NCBI GenBank assembly: GCA_025506515.1
Contig: CM046442.1
Span: 8,678,596 to 8,742,595, forward strand
From: Flaveria trinervia
Lineage: Eukaryota > Streptophyta > Magnoliopsida > Asterales > Asteraceae
DNA length: 64,000 bases
Direction of reading: 5' to 3'
Below, piece by piece: positions 24,185-36,315 of this stretch. The notes beneath the pieces were generated by a model. That model saw nothing but the letters and a program-made list of their open reading frames with translations. It did not search any database and had not been told where the DNA came from. Position numbers and translations under genes: made by a program. Positions within the stretch are counted from its first letter, which is position 1; the number at the start of each line of letters is the position of its first letter.

Positions 24185-25823
24185 TAACGGGCGCGGAGAG
24201 TATATATGTTTTAATAATGATTCTTAGCACATATTAAGTTTTAAATGGTTATTACTATTACTAAACCACACACATAAAAGGCAAGTGTACATGTCGTATG
24301 GTAATATAGTGTTGGTAAAAACCGAGTATCAATCCGTGGACACACTAAGCATACTCAACAACCCTCATAATTGACTATCAGTTTTATGGTTTAGAAGATG
24401 ATAAGTTAAACATAATAACGATAAATAAAAATAGAACAAGATAGATTAAGACTTTTGGTGATTCTTTCAGTGAAGTAAGGCGGTTATACTAATTTAGATT
24501 ACACTTATGTAATTGTGATGAATGTGGTGGGGTGATTAAAGATATATTAACGTAATTATGTTGATGTTTATAAAGATGAGCTGGCGCGATTTCTCGTCTA
24601 TCCTGCTCCATAGTGACTAGGATCACGTTAGGCTGACATTACTACTTAGATCAAAGCCCTAGTAATGTAGGTGAATCTTTTGTGATCTATTTGACATACG
24701 ATTTATGAAAAGATAATAATGCTAAAAAGAGAGTTGATCAAGTTCCTCTTAAGCTACCATTAATTTAGAAAAACTATAACAATTACTGTAGATTCTCAAT
24801 CTAATAAAAGAGAACCCACAAATGATCAGAAAGTTAAGGTGATATGATTTCTAATAACCATTGCTAGTTCATTAGCCATGGATTTATTATGAAGGCGGTT
24901 TCGCCAATGAAAGTTTATCATACGTTTTCAACCGTGTATGACAATCACAATCACAAATCATAAAGTTATAGCTTCCCATTCAAATGTATATGCTACCCAT
25001 CAAAAGTTTTCCAAGACCACCATAACATTAACATAATATATATCACACCATTAGCTCAACATAAATTACATAAGTTTTATTAAATTAGGATAACACATAA
25101 AGTTTAGCTCATAAGGAGCTTAAACAGAACAACAAAAGATAAAAGATAGTAATGAAATCATCGGTCAATTAGAACAATCAAACCAGTGATCCATTGTGGA
25201 TGATGTTAAACGATCCCAAGATTCTTCTAAGTATTGAATGAACCTCCAAAACCTTCTAAGAACCTCCAAATGTTGGGTTCCCGAGAGGGAACACCAGCAC
25301 TTCACCTCCGAAAAGCTACTCTTCAAGTTGCAAATAAAGTCCTATTTATAGGCTTTCTGGAGTGTTTAAGCATGACCCCATGCCTAAAAGGCATGGGCCC
25401 GTGCTATTACAATGCACGTAAAAAGTTGGTTGGCTCGTACGCTCAGAGTTTGTTGAGCACGACCTCGTGTTTTTGATGGGGCATGACCCGTGCCTCCTAG
25501 GGCATGCTCCCGTGCCTCGGGTCGGGGAACCGTACTTTTTGTCCTGTCAGACTAACAAACACAGGGGTGTATTGATTTAGGCATGGAGGGTGTTTCAGGC
25601 TGGGTATGGGGGCGTGCCTCATGAAGCACGACCCCAAGCTTGAATTCCAAAGCTTGGTTTTCTTTATTTCTTCTTATTTAGGCTTTGTTTGTTCATCATG
25701 GTCTTTTCCAAGCATGAAAACACAATATGAACAATTTACGTATCAAATCATCATTTTCAGTAACAGTTTCTAGAATAATTGATATGAAATTGATGTGTTT
25801 TATGTATAATTTGGATCATATCA
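24185..25823 (-). repeat. Array LTR 6
   Basis: Length 1639. TATA at 25341-25352. Private variants include AAGCATACTC near 24349, GAATGTGGTGGGG near 24521 and several one-base losses around 24710-24800. Confidence 0.75.
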
Positions 25824-27807
25824 AATATCCCCACACTTAAACTTTGCTTGTCCTCAAGCAAAATCACTCAAAATAGCAACTCCACTAAAAGCCATATAAG
25901 CAAACTTGGTTTACTCAAATATAAACAATTAGGCACATGTGGAATGATATCCTTTCAAGCAATAGAGTGGTTTCTAAATATTTTTAACATGTAAAAAATC
26001 ACACTTCTCGCAAGGTGCACTCACACTCAGCTTATATATGGAATCATACATATGATTAAGTATGACTAATACGCTTGATTGCCTAGTATGAATACGTGTG
26101 AAATCATATGCTTGGTAAGGGATCAAATCTCCACCTATGTTAGGTATTTACTTGCATAAATCATTAGGTCTTTGATGGGTTGTAATTTGACTCGGGTTCA
26201 AGTTATGGATTATTTGGGGAAAAGTGCTTAAATGCTAAAAACAATGCTCTTGGCTTATTTCATAAACTAAAAGGAAACCAACAAAATGGTTTCTTATAAA
26301 ATACTCAAGCTGGAAGGGATATGCTAACTTGAGGACTTGTTTATGGTCAGATCGTCAAGACCGTATTGCACTTTCAAGAACCGGACCTCCTCCTTAACCC
26401 GATGACATACGTAGCTATCCTTTTTTACACGTCGTTCGGCTTGGAGCCTAATTGCCACCCAACGGATTTGAATGTCGAATTCTGGATTCAGTTTGGTTTT
26501 TGTTGCACTTTCCTATATGAAACCAGTTCCCCACACGTGGGCATCTTTCATATCAGTTTTCTTTTCTTGCACACATATCTTGAAATACCATAAAATGATG
26601 GAACTAGTTTCTTCTTCTTGTTTTTCTTTTTTAGTTTTCTTTTTTTGAAATAAGCCAAAACATATCTTTAACGAAAACGGGTATTGTTGAAGGCTTTATG
26701 GTTAAGTAGCTTTGGGGTTTGGATGATGGAAAATGAAAACGTTTAAGTATAACGAGGCTAAATAAGGACAATGTTTGGGTAAGGATATTTGAAAATGGTG
26801 GAGGCATGAATGTCAGGTTTTTAATTGCCTAAATCATTTTATGCAAGAAACACTTATAAGGGTATGAAATACATACCCAAAACAAGTTCTAATTCACATG
26901 CCACATAGGCACTCTCATATATATAATGAAAGTAAAAATGCATAAATGTAAAGTTTGTTTAAGGCTTAACATAAGCTCACACATTGGATGAAATTGGGTA
27001 TGAGTGTTTTATTTTATTTTGAATATTTTTCGTAACTCTTTTGCTTTTCAAGATATCACAAAAAACTTTTTTTAAGATTATTTGGGTTTATTTATATTTG
27101 CTTATTTATTTCTTCAAAATGTATATTTATAATTGTTAAATGTTCCGGTGTCATTTCCACAAATTAGAGTGACATTTTGTAAAAGATTTAATTATAATTT
27201 GAACCTATTTATAAGTATTTAAGCAGTTCAAGCATGTATTACCTTCCCACATTTAAACTTCACATTATCCTCAATGTGTTGACAATAAATATTAAGTAGA
27301 GAAAGACAAAGGAAAACTCACCTAAAATGATGAGTCAAATATAGGTGCTCGTTTTTTCCACAGCCGCTTTGAATGATCCAAGGAATACATCAGGATTAAT
27401 CTAAAACATCACCAATTTATTTAAAGCAGAAAATTAAAGTCCTAAGTATACAAAATAAAATAAACAGACAAAAAAACATAGAGCCATGTTTTGATTACGG
27501 GTCCTTGGCTAGACCCTTCTCCACACTTAGTTTTTAATGAGGTAAAGGTATCACCTCTGAGAAAAACATAGTTGGTACATCAATCGCTATTAACCAATAC
27601 CATTAACTTTAGAGCTTAGTCCTTTGTTTTCAACCATGATAGCACTATGTGGATGATATTTTTTTTTATTTTTTTTATTTTTTTAAATAAAACTAACTTT
27701 TATTAAAAATAAAACTATTTATTTTATTTATTTTTAAATAACAAAAAATTCAAAAATTGAATCATCTTTCAAACTAACATGTGTTCCCGACAATAGCGCC
27801 AAAAACT
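25824..27807 (-). repeat. Array internal segment 6 (indel-rich 26820-27600)
   Basis: Length 1984. It contains GATGACATACG near 26401 and GGTGGAGGC near 26797. Dense one-to-few-base indels occur between about 26820 and 27600, including an inserted stretch TTTAAGCAG near 27217 and a lost CTC near 27375. This could be genuine divergence or unpolished sequence. Confidence 0.7.
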
Positions 27808-29442
27808 TAACGGGCGCGGAGAGTATAATGTTTTAATAATGATTCTTAGCACATATTAAGTTTTAAATGGTTATTACTATTACTAAACCACACACAAAAA
27901 GGCAAGTGTACATGTCGTATGGTAATATAGTGTTGGTAAAAACCGAGTATCAATCCGTCGTGGACACACTAAGCGTACTCAACAACCCTCATAATTGACT
28001 ATCAGTTTATGGTTTAGAAGATGATAAGTTAAACATAATAACGATAAATAAAAATAGAACAAGATAGATTAAGACTTTTGGTGATTCTTTCAGTGAAGTA
28101 AGGCGGTTATACTAATTTAGATTACACTTATGTAATTGTGATGAATTGGTGGGGTGATTAAAGATATTTATTAACGTAATTATGTTGATGTTTATAAAGA
28201 TGAGCTGGCGCGATTTCTCGTCTATCCTGCTCCATAGTGACTAGGATCACGTTAGGCTGACATTACTACTTAGATCAAAGCCCTAGTAATGTAGGTGAAT
28301 CTTTTGTGATCTATTTGACATACGATTTATGAAAAGATAACTTAATGCTAAAAAAGAGGTTGATCAAGTTCCTTCTTAAGCTACCATTAATTTTAGAAAA
28401 CTATAACAATTACTGTAGATTTCTCAATCTAATAAAAGAGAACCCACAATGATCAGAAAGTTAAGGTGATATGATTTCTAAAACCATTGCTAGTTCATTA
28501 GCCATGATTTATTATGAAGGCCGGTTTCGCCAATGAAAGTTTATCATACGTTTTCAACCGTGTATGACAATCACAATCACAAATCATAAAGTTATAGCTT
28601 CCCATTCAAATGTATATGCTACCCATCAAAAGTTTTCCAAGACCACCATAACATTAACATAATATATATCCACACATTAGCTCACATAAATACATAAGTT
28701 TTATTAAATTAGGATAAACATAAAGTTTAGCTCATAAGGAGCTTAAACAGAACAACAAAAGATAAAAGATAGTAATGAAATCATCGGTCAATTAGAACAA
28801 TCAAACCAGTGATCCATTGTGGATGATGTTAAACGATCCCAAGATTCTTCTAAGTATTGAATGAACCTCCAAAACCTTCTAAGAACCTCCAAATGTTGGG
28901 TTCCCGAGCGGAACACACAGCACTTCACCTCCGAAAAGCTACTCTTCAAGTTGCAAATAAAGTCCTATTTATAGGCTTTTGGAGTGTTTAAGCATGACCC
29001 CATGCCTAAAAGGCATGGGCCCGTGCTATTACAATGCACGTAAAAAGTTGGTTGGCTCGTACGCTCAAAAGTTTGTGCACGACCTCGTGTTTTGATGGGG
29101 CATGACCCCGTGCCTCCTAGGGCATGCTCCCGTGCTCGGGTCGGGGAACCGTACTTTTTGTCCTGTCAGACTAACAAACACAGGGGTGTATTGATTTAGG
29201 CATGGAGGGTGTTTCAGGCTGGGTATGGGGGCGTGCCTCATGAAGCACGACCCAAGCTTGAATTCCAAGCTTGGTTTTCTTTATTTTCTTCTTATTTAGG
29301 CTTTGTTTGTCATCATGGTCTTTTCCAAGCATGAAAACACAATATGAACAATTTACGTATCAAATCATCATTTTCAGTAACAGTTTCTAGAATAATTGAT
29401 ATGAAATTGATGTGTTTTATATGTATAATTTGGATCATATCA
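27808..29442 (-). repeat. Array LTR 7
   Basis: Length 1635. TATA at 28974-28985. It contains a three-base insertion in ATCCGTCGTGGAC near 27954. It shares GAGCGG with LTR 8, where the others have GAGAGG. Several single-base losses occur, for example CCATGATTTATT near 28502. Confidence 0.75.
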
Positions 29443-31429
29443 AATATCCCACACTTAAACTTTGCTTGTCCTCAAGCAAAATCACTCAAAATAGCAACTC
29501 ACTAAAAGCCATATAAGCAAACTTGGTTTACTCAAATATAAACAATTAGGCACATGTGGAATGATATCCTTTCAAGCAATAGAGTGGTTTCTAAATATTT
29601 TTAACATGTAAAAAATCACACTTCTCGCAAGGTGCACTCACACTCAGCTATATATATGGAATCATACATATGATTAAGTATGACTAATACGCTTGATTGC
29701 CTAGTATGAATACGTGTGAAATCATATGCTTGGTAAGGGATCAATCTCCACCTATGTTAGGTATTTACTTGCATAAATCATTAGGTCTTTGATGGGTTGT
29801 AATTTGACTCGGGTTCAAGTTATGGATATTTGGGGAAAAGTGCTTAAATGCTAAAAACAATGCTCTTGGCTTATTTCATAAACTAAAAGGAAACCAACAA
29901 AATGGTTTTATAAAATACTCAAGCTGGAAGGGATATGCTAACTTGAGGACTTGTTTATGGTCAGATCGTCAAGACGTATTGCACTTTCAAGAACCGGACC
30001 TCCTCCTTAACCCGATGATATACGTAGCTATCCTTTTTTACACGTCGTTCGGCTTGGAGCCTAATTGCACCCAACGGATTTGAATGTCGAATTCTTGGAT
30101 TCAGTTTGGTTTTTGTTGCACTTTCCTATATGAAACCAGTTCCCCACACGTTGGGCATCTTTCATATCAGTTTTCTTTTCTTGCACACATATCTTGAAAT
30201 ACCATAAAATGATGGAACTAGTTTTCTTCTTCTTGTTTTTTTTTTTTAGTTTTCTTTTTTGAAATAAGCCAAAACATATCTTTAACGAAAACGGGTATTG
30301 TTGAAGGCTTTATGGTTAAGTAGCTTTGGGGTTTGGATGATGGAAAATGAAAACGTTTAAGTATAACGAGGCTAAATAAGGACAATGTTTGGGTAAGGAT
30401 ATTTGAAAATGGTAGAGGCATGAATGTCAGGTTTTCCTAACTGCCTAAATCATTTTTATGCAAGAAAACTATAAGGTTATGAAATACATACCCAAAACAA
30501 GTTCTAATTCACAGCATAAGGCACTCTCAATATATCCATAATGAAAGTAAAAATGCATAAATGTAAAGTTTGTTTAAGGCTTAAACATAAGCTCACACAT
30601 TGGATGAAATTGGGTATGAGTGTTTATTTTTCATGTTTGAATATTTTCGTCCACTCTTTTTGCTTTTCAAGATATCACAAAAAACTTTTTTTAAGATTAT
30701 TTGGGTTACTTTATTTGCTTATTTATTTCTTCAAAATGTATATTTATAAATTGTTAAATGTTTCCGGTGTCATTTCCACAAATTAGAGTGACATTTTGTA
30801 AAAGATTTAATTATAATTGAACCTATTTATAAGCAAAGTATCAAGCATGTATTACCCTTCCCCACATTTAAACTTCACATTGTCCTCAAGGTGTTGACAA
30901 TAAATATTAAGTAGAGAAAGACAAGGAAAACTCCCCTAAAATGATGAGTCAAATACAGGTGCTCGTTTTTTCCACAGCCGCTTTGAATGAGCTCAAAGGA
31001 ATACATCAGGATTAATCTAAAACATCACCAATTTATTTAAAGCAGAAAATTAAAGTCCTAAGTATACAAAATAAAATAAACAGACAAAAATAATAGAGCC
31101 ATGTTTTGATTACGGGTCCTTGGCTAGACCCTTCTCCACACTTAGTTTTTAATGAGGTAAGGTTTATCACCTCTGAGAAAAACATAGTTGGTACATCGAT
31201 TTCGCTATTAACCAATAACCATTAACTTTAGAGCTTAGTCCTTTGTTTTCAACCATGATAGCACTATGTGGATGATATTTTTTTTATTTTTTTTTATTTT
31301 TTTTAAATAAAACTAACTTTTATTAAAAATAAAACTATTTATTTTATTTATTTTTAAATAAAACAAAATATTCAAAAATTTGAATCATCTTCAAACTAAC
31401 ATGTGTTCCCGACAATAGCGCAAAAAACT
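29443..31429 (-). repeat. Array internal segment 7
   Basis: Length 1987. It shares CAAGACGTATT with internal 4. Private variants include CTAACTGCC near 30438, CCTCAAGGTG near 30885 and a lost TGCCA near 30513. Non-coding. Confidence 0.75.
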
Positions 31430-33065
31430 TAACGGGCGCGGAGAGTATATATGTTTTATAATGATTCTTAGCACATATTAAGTTTTAAATGGTTATTACT
31501 ATTACTAAACCACACACATAAAAGGCAGTGTACATGTCGTATGGTAATATAGTGTTGGTAAAAACCGAGTATCAATCCGTGGACACACTAAGCGTACTCA
31601 ACAACCCTCATAATTGACTATCAGTTTTATGGTTTAGAAGATGATAAGTTAAACATAATAACGATAAATAAAAATAGAACAAGATAGATTAAGACTTTTG
31701 GTGATTCTTTCAGTGAAGTAAGGCGGTTATACTAATTTAGATTACACTTATGTAATTGTGATGAATTGGTGGGGTGATTAAAGATATTTATTAACGTAAT
31801 TATGTTGATGTTTATAAAGATGAGCTGGCGCGATTTCTCGTCTATCCTGCTCCATAGTGACTAGGATCACGTTAGGCTGACATTACTACTTAGATCAAAG
31901 CCCTAGTAATGTAGGTGAATCTTTTGTGATCTATTTGACATACGTTATGAAAAGATACTTAATGCTAAAAAGAGAGTTGATCAAGTTCCTTCTTAAGCTA
32001 CCATTAATTTTAGAAAACTATAACAATTACTGTAGATTTCTCAATCTAATAAAAGAGAACACAAATGATCAGAAAGTTAAGGTGATATGATTTCTAATAA
32101 CCATTGCTAGTCATTAGCCATGGATTTATTATGAAGGCCGGTTTCGCCAATGAAAGTTTATCATACGTTTTCAATCGTGTATGACAATCACAATCACAAA
32201 TCATAAAGTTATAGCTTCCCATTCAAATGTATATGCTACCCATCAAAAGTTTCCAAGACCACCATAACATTAACAAATATATATCACACCATTAGCTCAA
32301 CATAAATTACATAAGTTTTATTAAATTAGGATAACACATAAAGTTTAGCTCATAAGGAGCTTAAACAGAACAACAAAAGATAAAAGATAGTAATGAAATC
32401 ATCGGTCAATTAGAACAATCAAACCAGTGATCCATTGTGGATGATGTTAAACGATCCCAAGATTCTTCTAAGTATTGAATGAACCTCCAAAACCTTCTAA
32501 GAACCTCCAAATGTTGGGTTCCGAGCGGGAACACCAGCACTTCACCTCCGAAAAGCTACTCTTCAAGTTGCAAATAAAGTCCTATTTATAGGCTTTCTGG
32601 AGTGTTTAAGCATGACCCCATGCCTAAAAGGCATGGGCCCGTGCTATTACAATGCACGTAAAAAGTTGGTTGGCTCGTACGCTCAGAGTTTGTTGAGCAC
32701 GACCTCGTGTTTTGATGGGGCATGACCCCGTGCCTCCTAGGGCATGCTCCCGTGCCTCGGGTCGGGGAACCGTACTTTTTGTCCTGTCAGACTAACAAAC
32801 ACAGGGGTGTATTGATTTAGGCATGGAGGGTGTTTCAGGCTGGGTATGGGGGCGTGCCTCATGAAGCACGACCCCAAGCTTGAATCCAAAGCTTGGTTTT
32901 CTTTATTTTCTTCTTATTTAGGCTTTGTTTGTTCATCATGGTCTTTTCCAAGCATGAAAACACAATATGAACAATTTACGTATCAAATCATCATTTTCAG
33001 TAACAGTTTCTAGAATAATTGATATGAAATTGATGTGTTTTATATGTATAATTTGGATCATATCA
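31430..33065 (-). repeat. Array LTR 8
   Basis: Length 1636. TATA at 32581-32592. Private variants include TTTTCAATCGTG near 32169 and single-base losses near 31944-31960 and 32060. It shares GAGCGGG and the four-T form of GTGTTTTGATGG with LTR 7. Confidence 0.75.
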
Positions 33066-35059
33066 AATATCCCCACACTTAAACTTTGCTTGTCCTCAAG
33101 CAAAATCACTCAAAATAGCAACTCCACTAAAAGCCATATAAGCAAACTTGGTTTACTCAATATAAACAATTAGGCACATGTGGAATGATATCCTTTCAAG
33201 CAATAGAGTGGTTTCTAAATATTTTTAACATGTAAAAAATCACACTTCTCGCAAGGTGCACTCACACTCAGCTATATATATGGAATCATACATATGATTA
33301 AGTATGACTAATACGCTTGATTGCCTAGTATGAATACGTGTGAAATCATATGCTTGGTAAGGGATCAAATCTCCACCTATGTTAGGTATTTACTTGCATA
33401 AATCTTAGGTCTTTGATGGGTTGTAATTTGACTCGGGTTCAAGTTATGGATTATTTGGGGAAAAGTGCTTAAATGCTAAAAACAATGCTCTTGGCTTATT
33501 TCATAAACTAAAAGGAAACCAACAAAATGGTTTCTTATAAAATACTCAAGCTGGAAGGGATATGCTAACTTGAGGACTTGTTTATGGTCAAATCGTCAAG
33601 ACCGTATTGCACTTTCAAGAACGGACCTCTCCTTACCCGATGATATACGTAGCTATCCTTTTTACACGTCGTTCGGCTTGGAGCCTAATTGCACCCAACG
33701 GATTTGAATGTCGAATTCTTGGATTCAGTTTGGTTTTTGTTGCACTTTCCTATATGAAACCAGTTCCCCACACGTTGGGCATCTTTTATATCAGTTTTCT
33801 TTTCTTGCACACATATCTTGAAATACCATAAAATGATGGAACTAGTTTTCTTCTTCTTGTTTTCTTTTTTAGTTTTCTTTTTTGAAATAAGCCAAAACAT
33901 ATCTTTAACGAAAACGGGTATTGTTGAAGGCTTTATGGGTAAGTAGCTTTGGGGTTTGGATGATGGAAAATGAAAACGTTTAAGTATAACGGGGCTAAAT
34001 AAGGACAATGTTTGGGTAAGGATATTTGAAAATGGTAGAGGCATGAATGTCAGGTTTCCTAATTGCCTAAATCATTTTTATGCAAGAAACACTTATAAGG
34101 TTATGAAATACATACCCAAAACAAGTTCTAATTCACATGCCACATAAGGCACTCTCAATATATCCATAATGAAAGTAAAAATGTATAAATGTAAAGTTTG
34201 TTAAGGCTTAAACATAAGCTCACACATTGGATGAAATTGGGTATGAGTGTTTTATTTTACATGTTTGAATATTTTCGTCCACTCTTTTTGCTTTTCAAGA
34301 TATCACAAAAAACTTTTTTTAAGATTATTGGGTTTACTTTATTTGCTTATTTATTTTCTCAAAATGTATATTTATAAATTGTTAAATGTTTCCGGTGTCA
34401 TCCACAAATTAGAGTGACATTTTGTAAAAGATTTAATTATAATTTGAACCTATTTATAAGCAAAGTTATCAAGCATGTATTACCCTTCCCCACATTTAAA
34501 CTTCACATTGTCCTCAATGTGTTGACAATAAATATTAAGTAGAGAAAGACAAAGGAAAACTCCCCTAAAATGATGAGTCAAATACAGGTGCTCGTTTTTT
34601 CCACAGCCGCTTTGAATGAGCTCAAAGGAATACATCAGGATTAATCTAAAACATCACCAATTTATTTAAAGCAGAAAATTAAAGTCCTAAGTATACAAAA
34701 TAAAATAAACAGACAAAAAATACATAGAGCCATGTTTTGATTACGGGTCCTTGGCTAGACCCTTCTCCACACTTAGTTTTTAATGAGGTAAAGTTTATCA
34801 CCTCTGAGAAAAACATAGTTGGTACATCGATTTCGCTATTAACCAATAACCATTAACTTTAGAGCTTAGTCCTTTGTTTTCAACCATGATAGCACTATGT
34901 GGATGATATTTTTTTTTATTTTTTTTTATTTTTTAAATAAAACTAACTTTTATTAAAAATAAAACTATTTATTTTATTATTTTTAAATAAAACAAAATAT
35001 TCAAAAATTTGAATCATCTTTCAAACTAACATGTGTTCCCGACAATAGCGCCAAAAACT
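33066..35059 (-). repeat. Array internal segment 8
   Basis: Length 1994. It carries the three substitutions shared only with internal 5. One-base losses occur near 33158, 33404 and 33620-33640. Non-coding. Confidence 0.75.
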
Positions 35060-35903
35060 TAACGGGCGCGGAGAGTATATATGTTTTAATAATGATTCTT
35101 AGCACATATTAAGTTTTAAATGGTTATTACTATTACTAAACCACACACATAAAAGGCAAGTGTACATGTCGTATGGTAATATAGTGTTGGTAAAAACCGA
35201 GTATCAATCCGTGGACACACTAAGCGTACTCAACAACCCTCATAATTGACTATCAGTTTTATGGTTTAGAAGATGATAAGTAAACATAATAACGATAAAT
35301 AAAAATAGAACAAGATAGATTAGACTTTTGGTGATTTTTCAGTGAGTAAGGCGGTTATTAATTTAGATTACACTTATGTAATTGTGATGAATTGGTGGTG
35401 ATTAAAGATATTATTAACGTAATTATGTGATGTTTATAAAGATGAGCTGGCGCGATTTCTCGTCTATCCTGCTCCATAGTGACTAGGATCACGTTAGGCT
35501 GACATTACTACTTAGATCAAAGCCCTAGTAATGTAGGTGAATCTTTTGTGATCTATTTGACATACGATTTATGAAAAGATAACTTAATGCTAAAAGAGAG
35601 TTGATCAAGTTCCTTCTTAAGCTACCATTAATTTTAGAAAACTATAACAATTACTGTAGATTTCTCAATCTAATAAAAGAGAACCACAAATGATCAGAAA
35701 GTTAAGGTGATATGATTTCTAATAACCATTGCTAGTTCATTAGCCATGGATTTATTATGAAGGCCGGTTTCGCCAATGAAAGTTTATCATACGTTTTCAA
35801 CCGTGTATGACAATCACAATCACAAATCAAGTTATAGCTTCCCATTCAATGTATATGCTAACCATCAAAAGTTTTCCAAGACCACCATAACATAACATAA
35901 TAT
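35060..35903 (-). repeat. Array LTR 9, truncated by another LTR insertion
   Basis: It aligns to the first 844 or so bases (left, U5-R side) of the other LTRs and stops at TAATAT, where they continue ATATCACACCATTAGC. It has dense short deletions at 35279-35420. The remaining U3 half would lie beyond the inserted element and the gap. Confidence 0.75.
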
Positions 35904-36215
35904 TGACAGGATCAGTGATCACAAGTTGATGTATCAGAATATAAAGCAGCGGAATACAAACACGAATTAGACAAATTGTAGCAAGCAAACAATATATGTA
36001 AACGTTAAGATCGCATAGGTTATAGGGGAGAATATGAATTTCTGATTTCTAGGAATGTTTATAGATGTAGAATATTTCTAATCGAATCAATCAATCATTC
36101 CATTCAATTGCTCATATCGCTCACTGATTACAATGGGTTGTCACTCCTTATATAGAGTGCAACAGTCACTGCTGTTATCACGGAAAGTGACAACTGGCAG
36201 ATCCAATACAGAAAT
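35904..36215 (-). mobile_element. 3' end of an unrelated LTR inserted in array LTR 9
   Basis: Array homology stops abruptly at 35903 and new sequence begins TGACAGGATC, so the minus strand ends in CCTGTCA, a normal CA LTR terminus. Read on the minus strand, a TATA box at 36145-36156 precedes about 240 bases to the end, a typical R-U5 length. The sequence is unlike the array or the two copia elements. The internal region would lie to the right, beyond the gap. The five bases AATAT at 35899-35903 are the candidate target-site duplication. A copia-type LTR is a guess from its size and style. Confidence 0.6.
36145..36156 (-). promoter_or_regulatory. TATA box of the inserted LTR
   Basis: The minus strand reads TCTATATAAGGA, a strong plant TATA sequence, at the position expected for the U3/R border of this LTR. 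Confidence 0.55.
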
Positions 36216-36315
36216 NNNNNNNNNNNNNNNNNNNNNNNNNNNNNNNNNNNNNNNNNNNNNNNNNNNNNNNNNNNNNNNNNNNNNNNNNNNNNNNNNNNNN
36301 NNNNNNNNNNNNNNN
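36216..36315. other. Assembly gap (100 N)
   Basis: Exactly 100 unknown bases, the conventional size for a gap of unknown length between scaffolded contigs. On the left, sequence ends inside an LTR. On the right, it restarts inside copia-2 RNase H sequence already seen at 5218. Confidence 0.98.

Larger units (their letters stand above)
5999..35903 (-). repeat. Tandem array of LTR-internal monomers from a non-autonomous Ty3/gypsy (Tat/Ogre-like) element
   Basis: One landmark (TCCTGCTCC) recurs at 6412, 10041, 13683, 17324, 20961, 24601, 28225, 31845 and 35467, a spacing of 3620-3642 bases. Each monomer, read on the minus strand, contains a polypurine tract, an LTR with TATA box and poly(A)-signal-like hexamer, an AAGTTTTTGGCGC junction and a degenerate tRNA-Arg-type primer binding site. 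Consecutive monomers therefore share LTRs: LTR-int-LTR-int. There are eight full monomers and a ninth cut at 35903 by another insertion. No gag-pol frame exists in any monomer. Monomers differ by scattered substitutions and many 1-3 base indels. The Tat/Ogre assignment rests on remembered features of that lineage (primer site TGGCGCCGTTGCCGGGGA and the GAGGACAAGC...GTGTGGGG end), not on a search. The array extends beyond what is shown on the right. Confidence 0.9.

Noticed and set aside
5999..35903. Array as ribosomal DNA spacer or classical centromeric satellite
   Set aside because: No rRNA sequence is present, and the monomer has clear LTR, primer-site and polypurine features. A centromeric location is possible but nothing in the sequence shows it.
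5999..35903. Array as an integrated plant pararetrovirus
   Set aside because: No coat, movement or RT coding is found in any monomer, while paired LTR signals are present.
5999..35903. CRISPR-like regular repeats
   Set aside because: The period is 3.6 kb and the whole unit is repeated, with no short repeat/unique spacer pattern. The genome is clearly a plant's.
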